From Hanleya hanleyi (Eukaryota; Mollusca; Polyplacophora; Lepidopleurida; Hanleyidae), in assembly GCA_036873755.1 (NCBI GenBank), contig JAVTVY010018944.1:18115-82114 (forward strand): a stretch of DNA of 64,000 nt. The letters run 5' to 3'. The notes below the pieces were generated by a model that made no database searches, was not told where the DNA came from, and was given only the letters and a program-made list of their open reading frames with translations. The position numbers and the translations under genes were made by a program. This document shows positions 22,801 through 35,610 of this stretch, piece after piece (the stretch's first letter is position 1; the number at the start of each line of letters is the position of its first letter).

Positions 22801-22895
22801 TATACAGGGACGTGTTCCACAGTTTCACCTTGAAAGGACAAACCCTTCCTGCCGGAACTGAAACCACACTTACCAGCAAACAAAATCGGATCTAA
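19819..22895 (+). CDS. Receptor gene 1, exon 2: somatomedin B class B/Methuselah-like GPCR
   Basis: Acceptor AG at 19817-19818 follows a pyrimidine tract (cttcccccttttatttcttgtag). Joined to exon 1 it gives about 1,038 residues. After the signal peptide, a somatomedin B domain (about 77-121) has the Cys pattern ending GDCC...C. A long Cys-rich ectodomain carries a YRNMHCAICHGKE motif and many N-glycosylation sites. The 7TM domain spans about 750-1005; the first segment is TIVSLSLSLTSLLFVIMTY, a Cys before TM3 and a CWIS in loop 2 would form the usual disulphide, and LRNLPGKI, GQSTILYFKLSL and GLSWALFFL fit family 2 receptors. No GPS cleavage motif is evident before TM1, so an autoproteolysed adhesion GPCR is less likely. 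The frame is also open upstream to 19689, but that part is intron and pyrimidine tract. The ligand is unknown. The paralogue is at 56075-59181. Confidence 0.85.
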
Positions 22896-24594
22896 ACTCC
22901 ATATCCGAAGACTGGTAGTATTACCCGTGAGTAAACGATTGCCGAAATGAAAATTACAAATAATTTTCATTTTTATTTTCTGATTGGTCAAGACATCTGA
23001 GCGTCAGATTACTTTTCATCGTGAGCTGCCCTGCCTTTATTATATATCGTGCTCGTTTTCCTAGCTATAATTATTCCACGGTGATGTGAAATTCTGAAAA
23101 AAAAACAAACACTCCACTTGTTTGCAGCGTTCGAATATGTACATGGTAGGTCCAGCTGCGCTGTGTCGTATTTTTTTTTGATTGGATGAGCCGTCATGGT
23201 TGTTTTTTGTAGTCCAAATGTGTGTAATGTTTTTCATCATATTTTCGTCGTCTATGAGAGGCATCATTCGATAAATGACACAATATCCCAGATACTATTG
23301 CCAGGGATACCTCGAACGTCTCCTGGTAGAAGTAAAGCTAATGCGGACCCTGATATATGTTAAACAATCTGACTATTTCGAACACTCATCTTTGTGTCTT
23401 TATACTAAATATAACTGCGCATGCGCGGGACTATATAAGATTCTACACCAATGTTATTGACTATTACACAATCGGAGTTTCTTGATACATTTTTTCAAAA
23501 CTGTTTGTTTGAGTGCTGAAAACAAACTGGTGTTCAGAATAAAATCTGATTATAGCTGTATTGTCTGCTCTTTAGTTATATGATCTTAACAAAGATTCGC
23601 CCTGTCGCGAATCATATGAATTTGCAGCTACGTCACAATTCTGACAGCGAAAATTGTGACAACACCACCTGTCCCGCTTCATATATGCAAACGATACAAT
23701 GTCATAACACTTTATATTTATTGACTCACCTGATATATTCATACGGGCAACGGGTTTATTTATAAACCTATACAAATGTAGTGAACTCTTAGAGGTTTAT
23801 CTTGGAAACATACAATGAACAGCATTGAAGGTGTTCATTTCTTGGCGTGATAAGTAAATTGATAAAACTAACCATTTGGACCATCATAGTATATAATAGA
23901 TATCAACAATATAAAGCGTCAGCCGATATGTGTACCATTTCCGGGAGAGGGTGGCTCTCTTCGTTCTACTTTTGATGCACTGCTGAATAGTTTCTAGGCT
24001 ATTTAACTTGTTTTTACTCAATAGATTTCATATACGTCGATTATTGTTTGCAGAAAGACTCACATGTGCAGTTTAGAGTTTAGGCGAGTGGTTCAGACGA
24101 GTTAGACAGCGTTCAATACCCGAGCTGGGACTAATAGAGATATATTATCTAATTGTATAATCATATTATCATTACGATTGTGTCTTTGTAAACATGAGAA
24201 AACGCATTAAACGAATTTGGTCCTATTAGCGTATGTCCATCAACTTATTAACTATTATTTTTCGGAATATTGAGAAATTTGAACCAGCGATACTCACAAA
24301 GATGATATCGACATCCACAAGCTCACCTATCATTCAACCTATCATTATATTTGTAGAAATCACATCTTTTGTTATGTCCTTTAGTTGCGTGGCACTCAAT
24401 TAAATGATGTCTCATCTTTAATGGATCAGGGACGTGGAATGATGTTGTCGATTGAGGAGGGGGAGGTTCACATACGTACAAGCATGGAATATGCAGTAAA
24501 TCAGCCGAAGACCATTTTAGTACTGTTATTGAAACACTAATTCATAGGAATTATTTTTTTTCTATTTTGGCATTTAGCAAGTGATCATATTACA

Positions 24595-24720
24595 TTATTT
24601 TCGTTATTTTGAGATTACGCTCTCTTAGTATAGCACAGATGTTAGTGCTGAAAATTGATCTAGTCCCATGCGAGATTTGAACCAGAAACTGGAGGGCAAA
24701 TCCGTCATGTAAGACACATA
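24595..24720 (-). mobile_element. tRNA-derived SINE, minus strand
   Basis: Read on the minus strand it has a ggttcaaatctcgcatgggac B-box-like word, then ttttcagcactaacatctgtgctatactaag and a cgaaaataatg tail. The same order occurs at 33085-33240 and 33380-33540. Confidence 0.55.
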
Positions 24721-25519
24721 CAATAGGTGACTACATGTGGGGAACCATTCAACCAAGGAGTGAAAAGGGCCAAGTATATTGCACGCAAAGTGTTGCCGAT
24801 TGAAGTTGTCATAAATGATGGGTCTGCCAGAGTAAGGCACCTAATCGTCAGCGCTATATGTGGGTTAGGCCGCCGGCGTATAGGTAGCAGTCTGCAGTAG
24901 AGCCAAGGCACCTGAAATTAATATGTAGGCTGGTTCGTTTTGAGAGAACCCCATAGAATTATATATTTTCTAAAAGAGTAGGCTCTTGCCATGAAGCCAA
25001 GACAGGTGTAAGCTTGCTGACCAAAATAGGGGTCCCCATAACTCCTACTGAACTTGCCCAAGATTTCAGGAAAATTGTCTAAATTTGGTCCGAAGTAGGT
25101 CGTATTCTCTCCCCATCACAGAAAAACTTGACAGTCGATTGTCCTTTAACTCACCGACACTGTGCCCATAGATCAACAATAATTAGCAAAGAAAATAGGG
25201 GGTCGACCAGGCCGTTCTCAAACTCATTTTCCCATTGCAAAGTATACCATGTGCTCGCAAGCTAAAAAAGGCCCCAATTTACAGCCACATTTGCACACTT
25301 CCATCTACATAGTGAGGCATGGACCAATCTGACTGGTAAAATACCATGAACTGATTTCAAGCAAATCAACCAGTCAACTGAATGATATTACAAATATTAA
25401 TAAAGAAAAAGCCAACAAAACTTCTCATGGGGCCAAACCTGGTGGAATATTAATTTCAAAGATTTTGAGAGGGGGGGGGGGGAGGCAAAAATCCGCAACT
25501 ATAGACTACCCCCTATAGT

Positions 25520-25660
25520 GCTGGCGATTCTAAGGTGCCTTACTCTTGGGGTCGCAGGTTTGAATCTCGGATAGGACTCGACCAAATTTCAGCACTAGAA
25601 TCTGTGATATACTAAGATAGTGTAATCCCAAAATAACGAAAATACTGTTACATTATTTCA
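25520..25660 (+). mobile_element. tRNA-derived SINE, plus strand
   Basis: A ggcgattctaaggtgccttact head is followed by a ggtttgaatctcgg B-box-like word, a tagtgctg/tcagcactagaatctgtgatatactaag body and an aataacgaaaatactgtta tail. A near-identical copy is at 33541-33685. Confidence 0.65.
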
Positions 25661-26499
25661 TGCCTACATATTCACACCGAAAACTGCCAACTGGATCTCC
25701 TGTCAGACGCCTTTATCAGTACCTCAACGACAAATTGTATAGATCTAGGTTTCCTGTCACGTCGTATAGAACGTTATAGAAGCTTCACCAGGCAGAACTC
25801 GACAATGATTTTTGTTTAACCGTTAATCGTAATTGTTAAGTTCCCTAAACGCAAAACATTATCGATATGTTATTACCTCACTGGTGAAGTGAGGAAATAA
25901 GCGTTCCATTGAAGATGAAGCTCCAGCTGAAGAGGAACTAGACGGCGAAACATTGCTAGAACTCCTCATTACAGAGATACAGTAGGGGTAATGTATGAAA
26001 TACAGCTAAATTGAAGATCCGCTGAGGTAAACGCGGACCGCGGTCATTACAGATAGAGTATCAACAGCCCGCCTTTATTCATGTACCAGTATAAAAGAAA
26101 ATTAAGGTTTATCGTTAAGAAGTTTGGTTCGCTTCTTAACTTTTAACCCAGCTAAGATTAACACAGTGGAATGGTGAATGGTTCTGTCGTATGGAAAATT
26201 CTGTCCTGATTTCCTAGATCAGTGATTCCGGGATGGCTACATTTCTACGGAAATACTGGTATAAAAGAGCGTAGGTCTGCTGGGATATGTTGGGAAATCA
26301 AGTCCGGATTTTAGGAATTAATGACTGCTTCAATATATGTCGTGTACAATATTGGGCGTGGAAGATATTCCCTGGAGGGCTAAATTTTTACGTAAGTCTT
26401 GTTCCTCCGATTCTCATTTCGGCGGATTGTAATTCCTCTGGGAATGCACTTAAGGAGGAAATTGGATTGATATTTGCTGTTTGTCAATCCATGTGTCAT

Positions 26500-26820
26500 C
26501 GGTTGTAGTGGGTGAAAATATAGGATTGTAGACGTATGGGGGAGTTTCTCCGTAAATTGTTGTTTCTTCAATCACGATTTTACTAGCGTTTGTCGCTAAT
26601 ACGCCGCCTTATAGTGTCTGTCAGTATTTTCTCGATTTGAAAAGTTCGTAGATTTAAAACTTTTCCAAACAGAAGGATAAACCATAAGTACCGAGCAATC
26701 GGGATAGAAGTTTTCATTTCCAAGTAAAGACTTCCCCTCGCCAACTCATCAGTAATTGAAATAAATCGCGATTGGAACGACATTTAGAAACTCTTGAAAG
26801 ATATTTAATGCAGTCTTTAT
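26500..26820 (+). repeat. Dispersed repeat R300, copy 1
   Basis: About 300 bp from gtcatcggttgtagtgggtg to ttgaaataaatcgcgattgg. Present again at 34525-34845 (part of the duplication) and, inverted and diverged, at 61385-61690. A short word (gttccaatcgagataagttt) also occurs near 51200. Minus-strand frames of 66 residues at 26583-26783 are identical between the two duplicates only because the DNA is. Confidence 0.8.
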
Positions 26821-27291
26821 TTAATCGCAGCTGTGACAAAGCAATCGAAAAAGATTTTGCATAGCATCATAAATCCGTGTCATACTATTTGGCAAGATGA
26901 ACTTATATACGCTTTCACCAACATCTTTTAGTGATTCTTCACCCGAAGTAAGTGGGGGGGGGGGGAGTCAACCAGGAGACACAGTGCTTCTCAATTTCCT
27001 CAGATTCAACAGTTTAGCCAATATTCTACATTGGTGATAGACCTAAGTTGCTTATGGTGCAACTGTTGTACATAAACATTCCACAAAACTATTTGACCAA
27101 ACTTTAAGGACAGCTATATGGCGTATACCTACCTCACCTAGGGGCATTTAATAAATTTGCTACAAAATGTAACATGACAAATGGCAATGATCGAAAACTG
27201 TTAACCACCTCCTTCTTCTGGAAAATTCGCATATATAGTTTACAAGTATTTATGGTTATGTTGACTTGGAGTTTGTGGCTAGTATTGTTTT

Positions 27292-30200
27292 ACGCTTAAC
27301 CCGGGGTTAGGGGCCGTATGAACCCATCTGCTGGTGGACAAGTTATCCCGGAGGCCGGGCCCCTGCACATCCTAAATTCATCATGAATACAATAGAAGGA
27401 AATAATGGTAAGACAGATCCGATGAACATTATTGCATGTTCCTCGGCCGAGTCTCTAATAGTTATAAATGCACTAGGACCTTTTTCAGTCCAAATGGCAG
27501 ATACATTTCTGGAAGTAAAACAAGGTCTCAACATCAAACCTTGTAACATTGCGCTTGATGATGGTTTAATACCGAATTCTACATGTAATAATTTTATCAT
27601 TTCTAAGTGTGGACACCGTGGATGTCTAAAATGTCCACTCTTCAATACTTCAGCTGCATTTAGTTCCGCGTTAACTGGTAACTCATATTCTGTAAACTCG
27701 TATGTTCATCTTAGTTATAATACAACAAACTGTATTGATTTATTTTCTGGTAAGAAGTGTGGTCAGCAGTGTGTTGGCAAGACCACCCAAATACTCTATC
27801 TAAGGGCGAATGGTCACAGGGCAATTGCTTATAAATAAGCATTTTTCTGGACCCGACCATGGCTGGGATAACTTTAACATTCAGATCATAAACGTCGTCT
27901 ATCCATCTACCAAGGATCCCCGCATTGGATTGGAGACAAAAATCCGAGAGCGGGAAATATTCTGGATGCTAGAAATTGGGTCAGTGTTTCCGTATGGTTT
28001 AAATGATATTGTCACTGGGTTCGGCAATGTTACAAACCGCCGTTCAAATATATCCAATATTACCCAGCTATTTAAACCGTATCAACTGAGGCATCGCAAC
28101 CATGGTTGGAGAGAGTTTAAGATTGAGATGATTCACGAACATATCACTTTAGATTACTTAGTGGGTTTAACTAACACACCCAATAATATACATAGCTTGC
28201 GTACAGTTCTGTCTGGGTTACCTCTGAGAGCTTTAAATTATATAGCGAGAAATATACAACATTCTGCGTCTTCAGGAAATATGATACCACCAACACCCAC
28301 TAAGCGTATGTCAAGATACAGCGTATTTTCTACTGTATCGTCCAGTGAACATAATCGAAACATCCAAAGATCGGTTTTTCTTGAAACTCCACTACTTAGA
28401 TAAACGACTGGACATTATTATTTTACCTCGAATCCTGAATGATCCAGAGGTACGCAACGCTGCACCAAACTATTTTAAGTTCACATAACCATCTTGCATT
28501 TCATATAAGTATACTAAATCTAAAGCCAGCAAAATATTCAATTACTCTAATGCTGTCAATGAGTTTGACTGGAACTTATACACGTCGGGAGGCTATAGTT
28601 GTGATTGTGAATCGTCGAACTTTATCTATACACCATGCAAGCATATTGTGACTGGTAACCTTGATATGGTGAATGATAATGACCTAAGTTTACTCCTGAT
28701 GAAGGGACCTAAATATAGAGAGGCGAGAAGAATAAACCTGAAGGCCGACCAGAAGCTAGTCCAGTCTGCATTTGAGTAGTACGTTATTGATTGGTCTAAG
28801 AGAGAAACAGTTGAACATACAGTACTCGTTGATTGGCTGGACCTCACCAAGAGCAAGGTCGTTGAAACAATCCGCCATAGTGACAGAATTATCCTTCCCC
28901 AAACAAAACAAGTACCGAGAATCCACAATTCGCAAGAAGTTGTAAATCTCCAAAGTAAATTCGTCATAATCCCAGCAGACAAAACTCAAAATAATATAAT
29001 ATTCATATGCAAAGATTATTATTGCCAGGTGCTGATTGAAGAATTGAGTGAAAACATATCATCACGAATTACGTCTACTTACTCCCAAACTGCATTTACT
29101 CTGGAAGATCTATTCAACAATCACAAATCATTTCTCCTGGAAAGAGTTTTTTCTTTCAACCAATCATAACGACATACCAAAAGTATACTGGACTCCCAAA
29201 ATGTATCAATCACTATACAAAGCTAGATTCATAGCTGGTTCTGGAAGCGCACCACCAAGCTTCTTTCAACCCTGTTGACGGGGGTCCTTCAGGAAGTAAA
29301 AGCATTTCGGGAAAGATATTGCGCCACTGTTTCTAAGAACTTGATGCTAAAGGTCACATACCGTACAGACCTGTATCCACATGGGATTTCTCGACTCTCT
29401 ATACTACAATCCCTCATCAGGCCCTTATTGACCGTCTAAGTTCATTAATAGTATCTGTGTTCAAGAAAACTGATCGTAGATATATATAATGTCGGAAGCC
29501 ATAAAGCATTCTTTAGCTCTATTACATACAAGACATATCATTCATGGGATGTTTCTTTGTATATAGAGTTGCTTGAATTTCTCATTAAAAATATTTATGT
29601 GAAATTTGGCAACACAATATATCAGCAGCATATAGGTATTCCAATGGGCACTATTGTGCACCCCTGTTGGCTGATCTGTATCTGTTCTCTTATGAATATG
29701 ACTATATGCAGGCGCTTGCAAAAACCGATCCATTCAAAGCCCGTTCCTTCTCATTCACCAAACGCTATATAGACGATCTTCTCGCTGTGGATAATCGCTA
29801 TATAAATGACGCAGTGAAGGATATATATCCACCTTCACTGGATTTGAAGGAAACTACAGACAGCCCTGCAGGCACATCATATTTAGATCTATATCTCTAT
29901 AAAAATGAAGAGGGCATTCTCTCTCGTCGACTTTATGACAAAAGAGACGATTACAATTTCGACATCGTAAACTATCCCTTTCTGGATAGTAATATTCCAG
30001 TGGGACCTGCATATGGCGTATACATATCTCGCTTAGTAGCATTTGCTAGATCCTGTGTTAAATGTGACGATTTTAATCAACGTCACAAAACATTGTTACA
30101 GAAACTTATGAAACAGGGCTATTCCACCAAACGCCTCCACTCAAAGTTTCTCAAATTTGGCGATACATATCGCATGCTGATAAAAAAAATACGAACGTAG

Positions 30201-30670
30201 CGTGCAGGATCTATGGCGCTACATTTCGTAACTTGTGTCTAATTCCGCTTAACCCGGGGCTAGGGTCCGAATGAACAGTCACAATCAAAGCGTGGCTGAG
30301 ATATATCATTCTTTAGATGACGACTTTACAACGAATTATGGATTAAGAATACTGATCAGCGATACGGATTTGATATTTTTGGAACATCATGATGTCTTGC
30401 CGGCATCATTGACAACTGTTGACCGCTTCTCTCTTGCAGGAAACAAGCCTATGTTTATGTATACTATGATTGTCTTTTGAATTTGGTGCTAATACTGTTA
30501 TATGGAATATGGAATAGGTCTTTGGATTATGGACGCGGATATTCTCTAATGGACGACGGCTGAATTATGGATGACGGACTAGACGCTTGTAATTTGGATT
30601 ATGGACGCGGATATTCTTTAATGCACGACGGCTGAATTATGAATGACGGACCAGACGCTTGTAATTGTGA
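27292..30670 (+). mobile_element. Penelope-like element copy 2
   Basis: It starts with the 5' leader (cttaacccggggttaggggcc... gaggccgggcccctgcac) shared with 35326-35430, then the coding region, then the 3' untranslated region and a pseudo-LTR at about 30345-30594. The pseudo-LTR end is followed by a second tandem copy of its last ~72 bp (30596-30666). There is no full 5' pseudo-LTR. It sits between the two halves of the segmental duplication. Confidence 0.8.
27383..30200 (+). pseudogene. PLE coding region of copy 2, many breaks
   Basis: The first frame (27383-27838) opens at an ATG not matched in copy 1 and has the CGHRGCLKC motif and a QQCVGKT GIY-YIG-like word. A second frame (27810-28403) carries the linker domain. 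The RT fingers and motif A region (28440-29500) are scattered over several frames with a deletion near 29335. Motif B (IGIPMGT, about 29635) is followed by a frameshift, and motif C RYIDDLLAV to the C-terminus is open at 29667-30200. It is a dead copy; the single version of the 235-bp region tells that the duplication in copy 1 is recent. Confidence 0.8.
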
Positions 30671-33084
30671 AACGAGGTATTCCGATTATCGAGGCGAACA
30701 TTCTTTATGTACGACGGAGTCAATGGAAACTGCACACATATCTGAATCTAATCGGGCAAAATTCTGCCAAAATGTATCCAATATTCATTCCGTTTAATGA
30801 TCATTGAACTTGGTTTAAATAGTATTTATTCACTTTTGAGATAAAATGGGGAGCGCATTAAGACAACTTATTATTGCGTACAAAAAATATATATTACATC
30901 AGGCAAGTTACAAATAAGACAAATGCAAGAAATGACAGAGGGAAGGCAAGGCTAAACAAATGTGACCAAATTCACGATCAAGATTAAGATTTTGTTATGA
31001 ATGGGAGAAGCTCGGGGTGTCACCGTGCTGTGAGAAAATGAAAGCACCAGACGAGTAAAACCTGTGTGGACACTGAAACAACAGTAGATGAACAGATAGG
31101 ACATATACGTAGTTTGAACTCAGAAACGTTTAGTTTTTGTAATGTAATCGCCCAGAAATTTTTGAATACGTAAAGTATTAACCTCATCTTTTTCAAGATC
31201 GCCGAACAATAGTGTTTTTGGACTTGGAATACTCGGGATAACGTAAATAATTGCAAGATTATTTAGGAGCAAGATACGTTGAGTGTGGAAGATGGGACAG
31301 TGCAGAAAATAGATCATTGAACTTGAAGAGATACCGATCTCAGAAATGTATATATTCTTTAAATCATGGCGAAATATTTACCTGAAATGTTGGTGCCAAT
31401 TCGCCGGAAATTTTTGCGATATACACACGCTTGTTTTGCTTTATCATTTCCGTTGAGAGCGCCTCCATAAGATAAAGCTATATTTATTCCACGGTGATGA
31501 GAAATGCTGAAAAAGACAAACGCCCCACCTTTTTATAGCATTCGAACATGTACATGCTAGATCCAGCTGCGCTCTGTCGTATTTTTGCGGATTGTATGAG
31601 CCGTCAGTGTTGTTTTTTGTAGTTCAAATATGTGAAATTTTTTCATCATATTTTCGTCATCTATGAGAGGCATTATTCGATAAATGACACAATATCCCAT
31701 ATAAAATTGCCACGGATACCTCCAACGTTTCCTGGCAGGAGAAAAACAGCGGCGGACCCTAAAATGTGTTAAACAATCTATTTCGAAAAAACATCTTTAT
31801 ATCTGCTCATGCGCAGGACTAAATAAGATTACCACATGAATGTTAGCTATTACACCATGGGAGCTTCTTGATACATTTTTTCAAATATGTTTGTGAGTGC
31901 TGAAAACAAACTTGTGCTTACATCTGTGCAGAATAAAATCTGATTATAGCCGTATTATCAGTTCTTTAGTAATAGGAGGCCAACAAAGATTCGCCCTGTC
32001 GTCATTCATATGAATTTGCAGCTATGTCGCAATTTTGACAGTGAGAATTTTGAGAACAATTTTGACAGCGAGAATTTTGACAACACTACCTGTTCCGCTT
32101 CACAAATTCAAACAATAGAATGTCATAACAATTTATGTTTATTGATTTACTTGATGTATACATCCGTCTATTCGTTTATTTATAGACCTATGCAAATGTA
32201 GTGAAATCTTAGAGGTTTATCTTGGAAACATACAATTAACAGCATTGAAGGTGTTCATTTCTTGGCGTGATAAGTAAATCGATAAAATTAACCAATTGGA
32301 CCATCATAGTATGTAATAGATATCAACAATATAAAGCGTCAGCCGATATACGAAATACGCTAATTAAGGACAAAATCGTCGTATCTATTGTAATGTGTAT
32401 TATTACCGGGAGAGGACGGCTCTCTTCGTTCTACTTTTGATGCACTGCTGAATAGTTCTTAGGTTATTTAGCTTATTTTTACTCAAATTATGTCATATAC
32501 GTCGGTTAATTTTTGCAGACAGACTCATATGTGCAGTTTGGAGTTAAGACGAGTGATCTAGACGGGATAGAGAGCGTTCATTACCGGAGCTGGAACTAAT
32601 AGAGATATATTATCTAATTGCACTAAACTACAGTACTTTGGTTCTATTAGTTTATGCCCACCAACTTCTTAACTATTATGTTTCGGAATATTGAGTCGCG
32701 TGAACCGTAAAATGAGCTCCCTGTTTACAAAGATTAGCATAATGATCACTATTCTAGAGGTTTGACCGAGCGATACTCACAAAGATGATATCGACATCCA
32801 CGAACTCACCTGTCAGTCTGCCCTTCTATTTGTAGAAATCACATCTTTTGTTATGTCCTTGCGTAGCATGACAAAATAAACCACTCACCTAAATGATGTC
32901 CCATTTTTAGTCGATCAGGAACGTGGAATGATGTTGCCGACTGAGAAGGGGGATGTTCGCATACGCACAATCAATCGAAGACATACGCATACGCATAATC
33001 AATCGAAGACCAGTTCAGTACCGTTATTGAAACACTATTTCAGAGGATTTTTTTTTTTTTTTTTGGCATTTAACAAGTGATCAT

Positions 33085-33240
33085 ATAACGGTATCTCCTT
33101 ATTTTGAGATTACACTGTTTTAGTACAGCACAGATTCTCGTGCTGAAAATTGGCCGAGCTCCATGCGGGATTCGAACTTGCAACACAAAGAGTAAGACAT
33201 TTAACCATGTCGGCGATCTAAACCACTCGGTCAATGGGCC
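33085..33240 (-). mobile_element. tRNA-derived SINE, minus strand
   Basis: On the minus strand: gaccgagtggttTagatcgcc (A-box-like), then gcaagttcgaatcccgcatgg (B-box-like), then ttttcagcacgagaatctgtgctgtactaa and a tRNA-unrelated tail. This is the clearest tRNA-like head of this family. Confidence 0.65.
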
Positions 33241-33369
33241 TCTCACGGAAACAAGAGGTAGCCGACCGGAAGTCTTGAATGAGAACATACAGTAGCTTTC
33301 TGGTGATCGTAATGACACAGTTTCCATTGTTGAATACATAGGAATTACTAAAAAAAAATTAACATTTAA

Positions 33370-33685
33370 AAAGTGATCATACAACAGTATGTTCGTTATT
33401 TTGGGATAGCACTATCTTAGTTTAGCACAGAAATTAGTGCTGAAAATTGGTCGAGTCCCATGCATGCGGGATTCCAACCACGGACCCACAGAGTTATGCA
33501 CCTAATCGCCACCGCTATATGTGGTTTAGAATGCCGACATATAATGCTGGCGATTCTAAGGTGCCTTACTCTGGGGGTCACAGGTTTGAATCCCAAAAGG
33601 GACTCGACCAGTTTTCAGCACTAGAATCTGTGATATACTAAGATAATGTAACCCCAAAATAACGAAAATACTGTTACACTATTTC
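33370..33685. repeat. Two SINE copies head to head
   Basis: A minus-strand copy (about 33380-33540) meets a plus-strand copy (33541-33685) at their heads, so their tails (cagtatgttcgttattttggg and ccaaaataacgaaaatactg) lie on the outside as an inverted repeat. It can fold into a long hairpin. Confidence 0.6.
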
Positions 33686-35325
33686 ATGCCTACATATTCA
33701 CACCGAAACCTGTCATCTGGATCCTCTGGTATACGCCTTTAACACTACCTCAACGTCAAATTGTATAGATCTAGGTTTCCTGTCACGTCGTATGGAACGT
33801 TAAAGAAGCTTCGCCGGGAAGAATACGACAATGATTTTGTTTAACCGTTAATCGTAATTGTTAAGTTCCCTAAACGCAAAACATTATCGATATGTTATTA
33901 CGTCACTGGTGAAGTGAGGAAATAAGCGTTCCATTGAAGATGAAGCTCCAGCTGAAGAGGAACTAGACGGCGAAACATTGCTAGAACTCCTCGTTACAGA
34001 GATAGGGGTAATGTATGAAATACAGCTAAATTGAAGATTCGCTGAGGTAAACGCGAACCGCGGTCATCACAGATAGAGTATCAACAGTCCGCCTTTATTC
34101 ATGTACGGTACCAGTATAAAGGAAAATTAAGGTTATCGTTAAGAAGTTTGGTTCGCTTCCTAACTTTTAACCCAGCTAAGATTAACACAGTGGAATTGTG
34201 AATGGTTCTATCGTATGGAAAATTCTGTCCTAATTTCCTAGATCAGTGATTCCTGGACGGCTACATTTCTACGGAAGTACTGGTATAAAAGAGAGTAGGT
34301 CCGCTGGGATATGTTGGGAAATCAAGTTCGGATTTTAGGAATTAATGACTGCTTCAATATATGTCGTGTACAATATTGGGCGTGGACGATATTCCCTGGA
34401 GGGCTAAATTTCTACGGAAGTCTTGATCCTCCGATTCTCATTTCGGCGGATTGTAATTCCTCTGGGAATGTACTTAAGGAGGGAATTGGAATGATATTTG
34501 CTGTTTGTCAATCCATGTGTCATCGGTTGTAGTGGGTGAAAATATAGGATTGTAGACGTATGGGGGAGTTTCTCCGTAAATTGTTGTTTCTTCAATCACG
34601 ATTTTACTAGCGTTTGTCGCTAATACGCCGCCTTATAGTGTCTGTCAGTATTTTCTCGATTTGAAAAGTTCGTAGATTTAAAACTTTTCCAAACAGAAGG
34701 ATAAACCATAAGTACCGAGCAATCGGGATAGAAGTTTTCATTTCCAAGTAAAGACTTCCCCTCGCCAACTCATCAGTAATTGAAATAAATCGCGATTGGA
34801 ACGACATTTAGAAACTCTTGAAAGATATTTAATGCAGTCTTTATTTAATCGCAGCTGTGACAAAGCAATCGAAAAAGATTTTGCATAGCATCATAAATCC
34901 GTGTCATACTATTTGGCAAGATGAACTTATATACGCTTTCACCAACATCTTTTAGTGATTCTTCACCCGAAGTAAGTGGGGGGGGGGGGAGTCAACCAGG
35001 AGACACAGTGCTTCTCAATTTCCTCAGATTCAACAGTTTAGCCAATATTCTACATTGGTGATAGACCTAAGTTGCTTATGGTGCAACTGTTGTACATAAA
35101 CATTCCACAAAACTATTTGACCAAACTTTAAGGACAGCTATATGGCGTATACCTACCTCACCTAGGGGCATTTAATAAATTTGCTACAAAATGTAACATG
35201 ACAAATGGCAATGATCGAAAACTGTTAACCACCTCCTTCTTCTGGAAAATTCGCATATATAGTTTACAAGTATTTATGGTTATGTTGACTTGGAGTTTGT
35301 GGCTAGTATTGTTTTACGCTTAACC

Positions 35326-35610
35326 CGGGGTTAGGGGCCGTATGAACCCATCTGCTGGTGGACAAGTTGTCCCAGAGGCCGGGCCCCTGCACATCCTAAA
35401 TTCATCATGAATACAATAGAAGGAAATAATGGTAATTACAAGCGTCTAGTCCGTCATTCATAATCCAGCCGTCGTCCATTAGAGAATATCCGCGTCCATA
35501 ATCCAAAGATCTATTCCATTTTCCACATAACAGTATTAGCACCAAATTCAAAAAGACAATCATAGTACACATAAACATAGGCTTATTTCCTTCAAGAAAA
35601 CCCCCCGACT
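35326..35610. mobile_element. PLE fragment: 5' leader fused to an inverted pseudo-LTR
   Basis: 35326-35436 equals the start of PLE copy 2, including its ATG. Immediately after it, from about 35437, comes the reverse complement of the pseudo-LTR 3' end (taattacaagcgtctagtcc...), continuing to about 35605. This is a rearranged or incompletely reverse-transcribed insertion. Confidence 0.8.

Larger units (their letters stand above)
22990..27430 (+). repeat. Segmental duplication, left half
   Basis: It is collinear with 31440-35440. The left part (23060-26400) is clearly diverged, with insertions and deletions; from about 26540 to 27430 the two are almost base-identical at a constant offset of 8,024. 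It contains no recognisable gene. It includes SINE copies at about 24595-24720 (minus) and 25520-25660 (plus), a G12 run at about 25470 and another at about 26945. Confidence 0.85.
31440..35440 (+). repeat. Segmental duplication, right half
   Basis: Counterpart of 22990-27430. It ends in the PLE 5' leader at 35326-35436, exactly where the left half enters PLE copy 2. It has a local triplication of a ttttgacag(c/t)gagaattttga word at 32030-32085 that the left half lacks. No gene seen; 30671-31440 before it is also without features. Confidence 0.8.

Noticed and set aside
26583..26783. 66-residue frame identical in both halves of the duplication (34607-34807)
   Set aside because: The identity reflects identical DNA, and the frame is not kept in the inverted copy at 61.4-61.7 kb.
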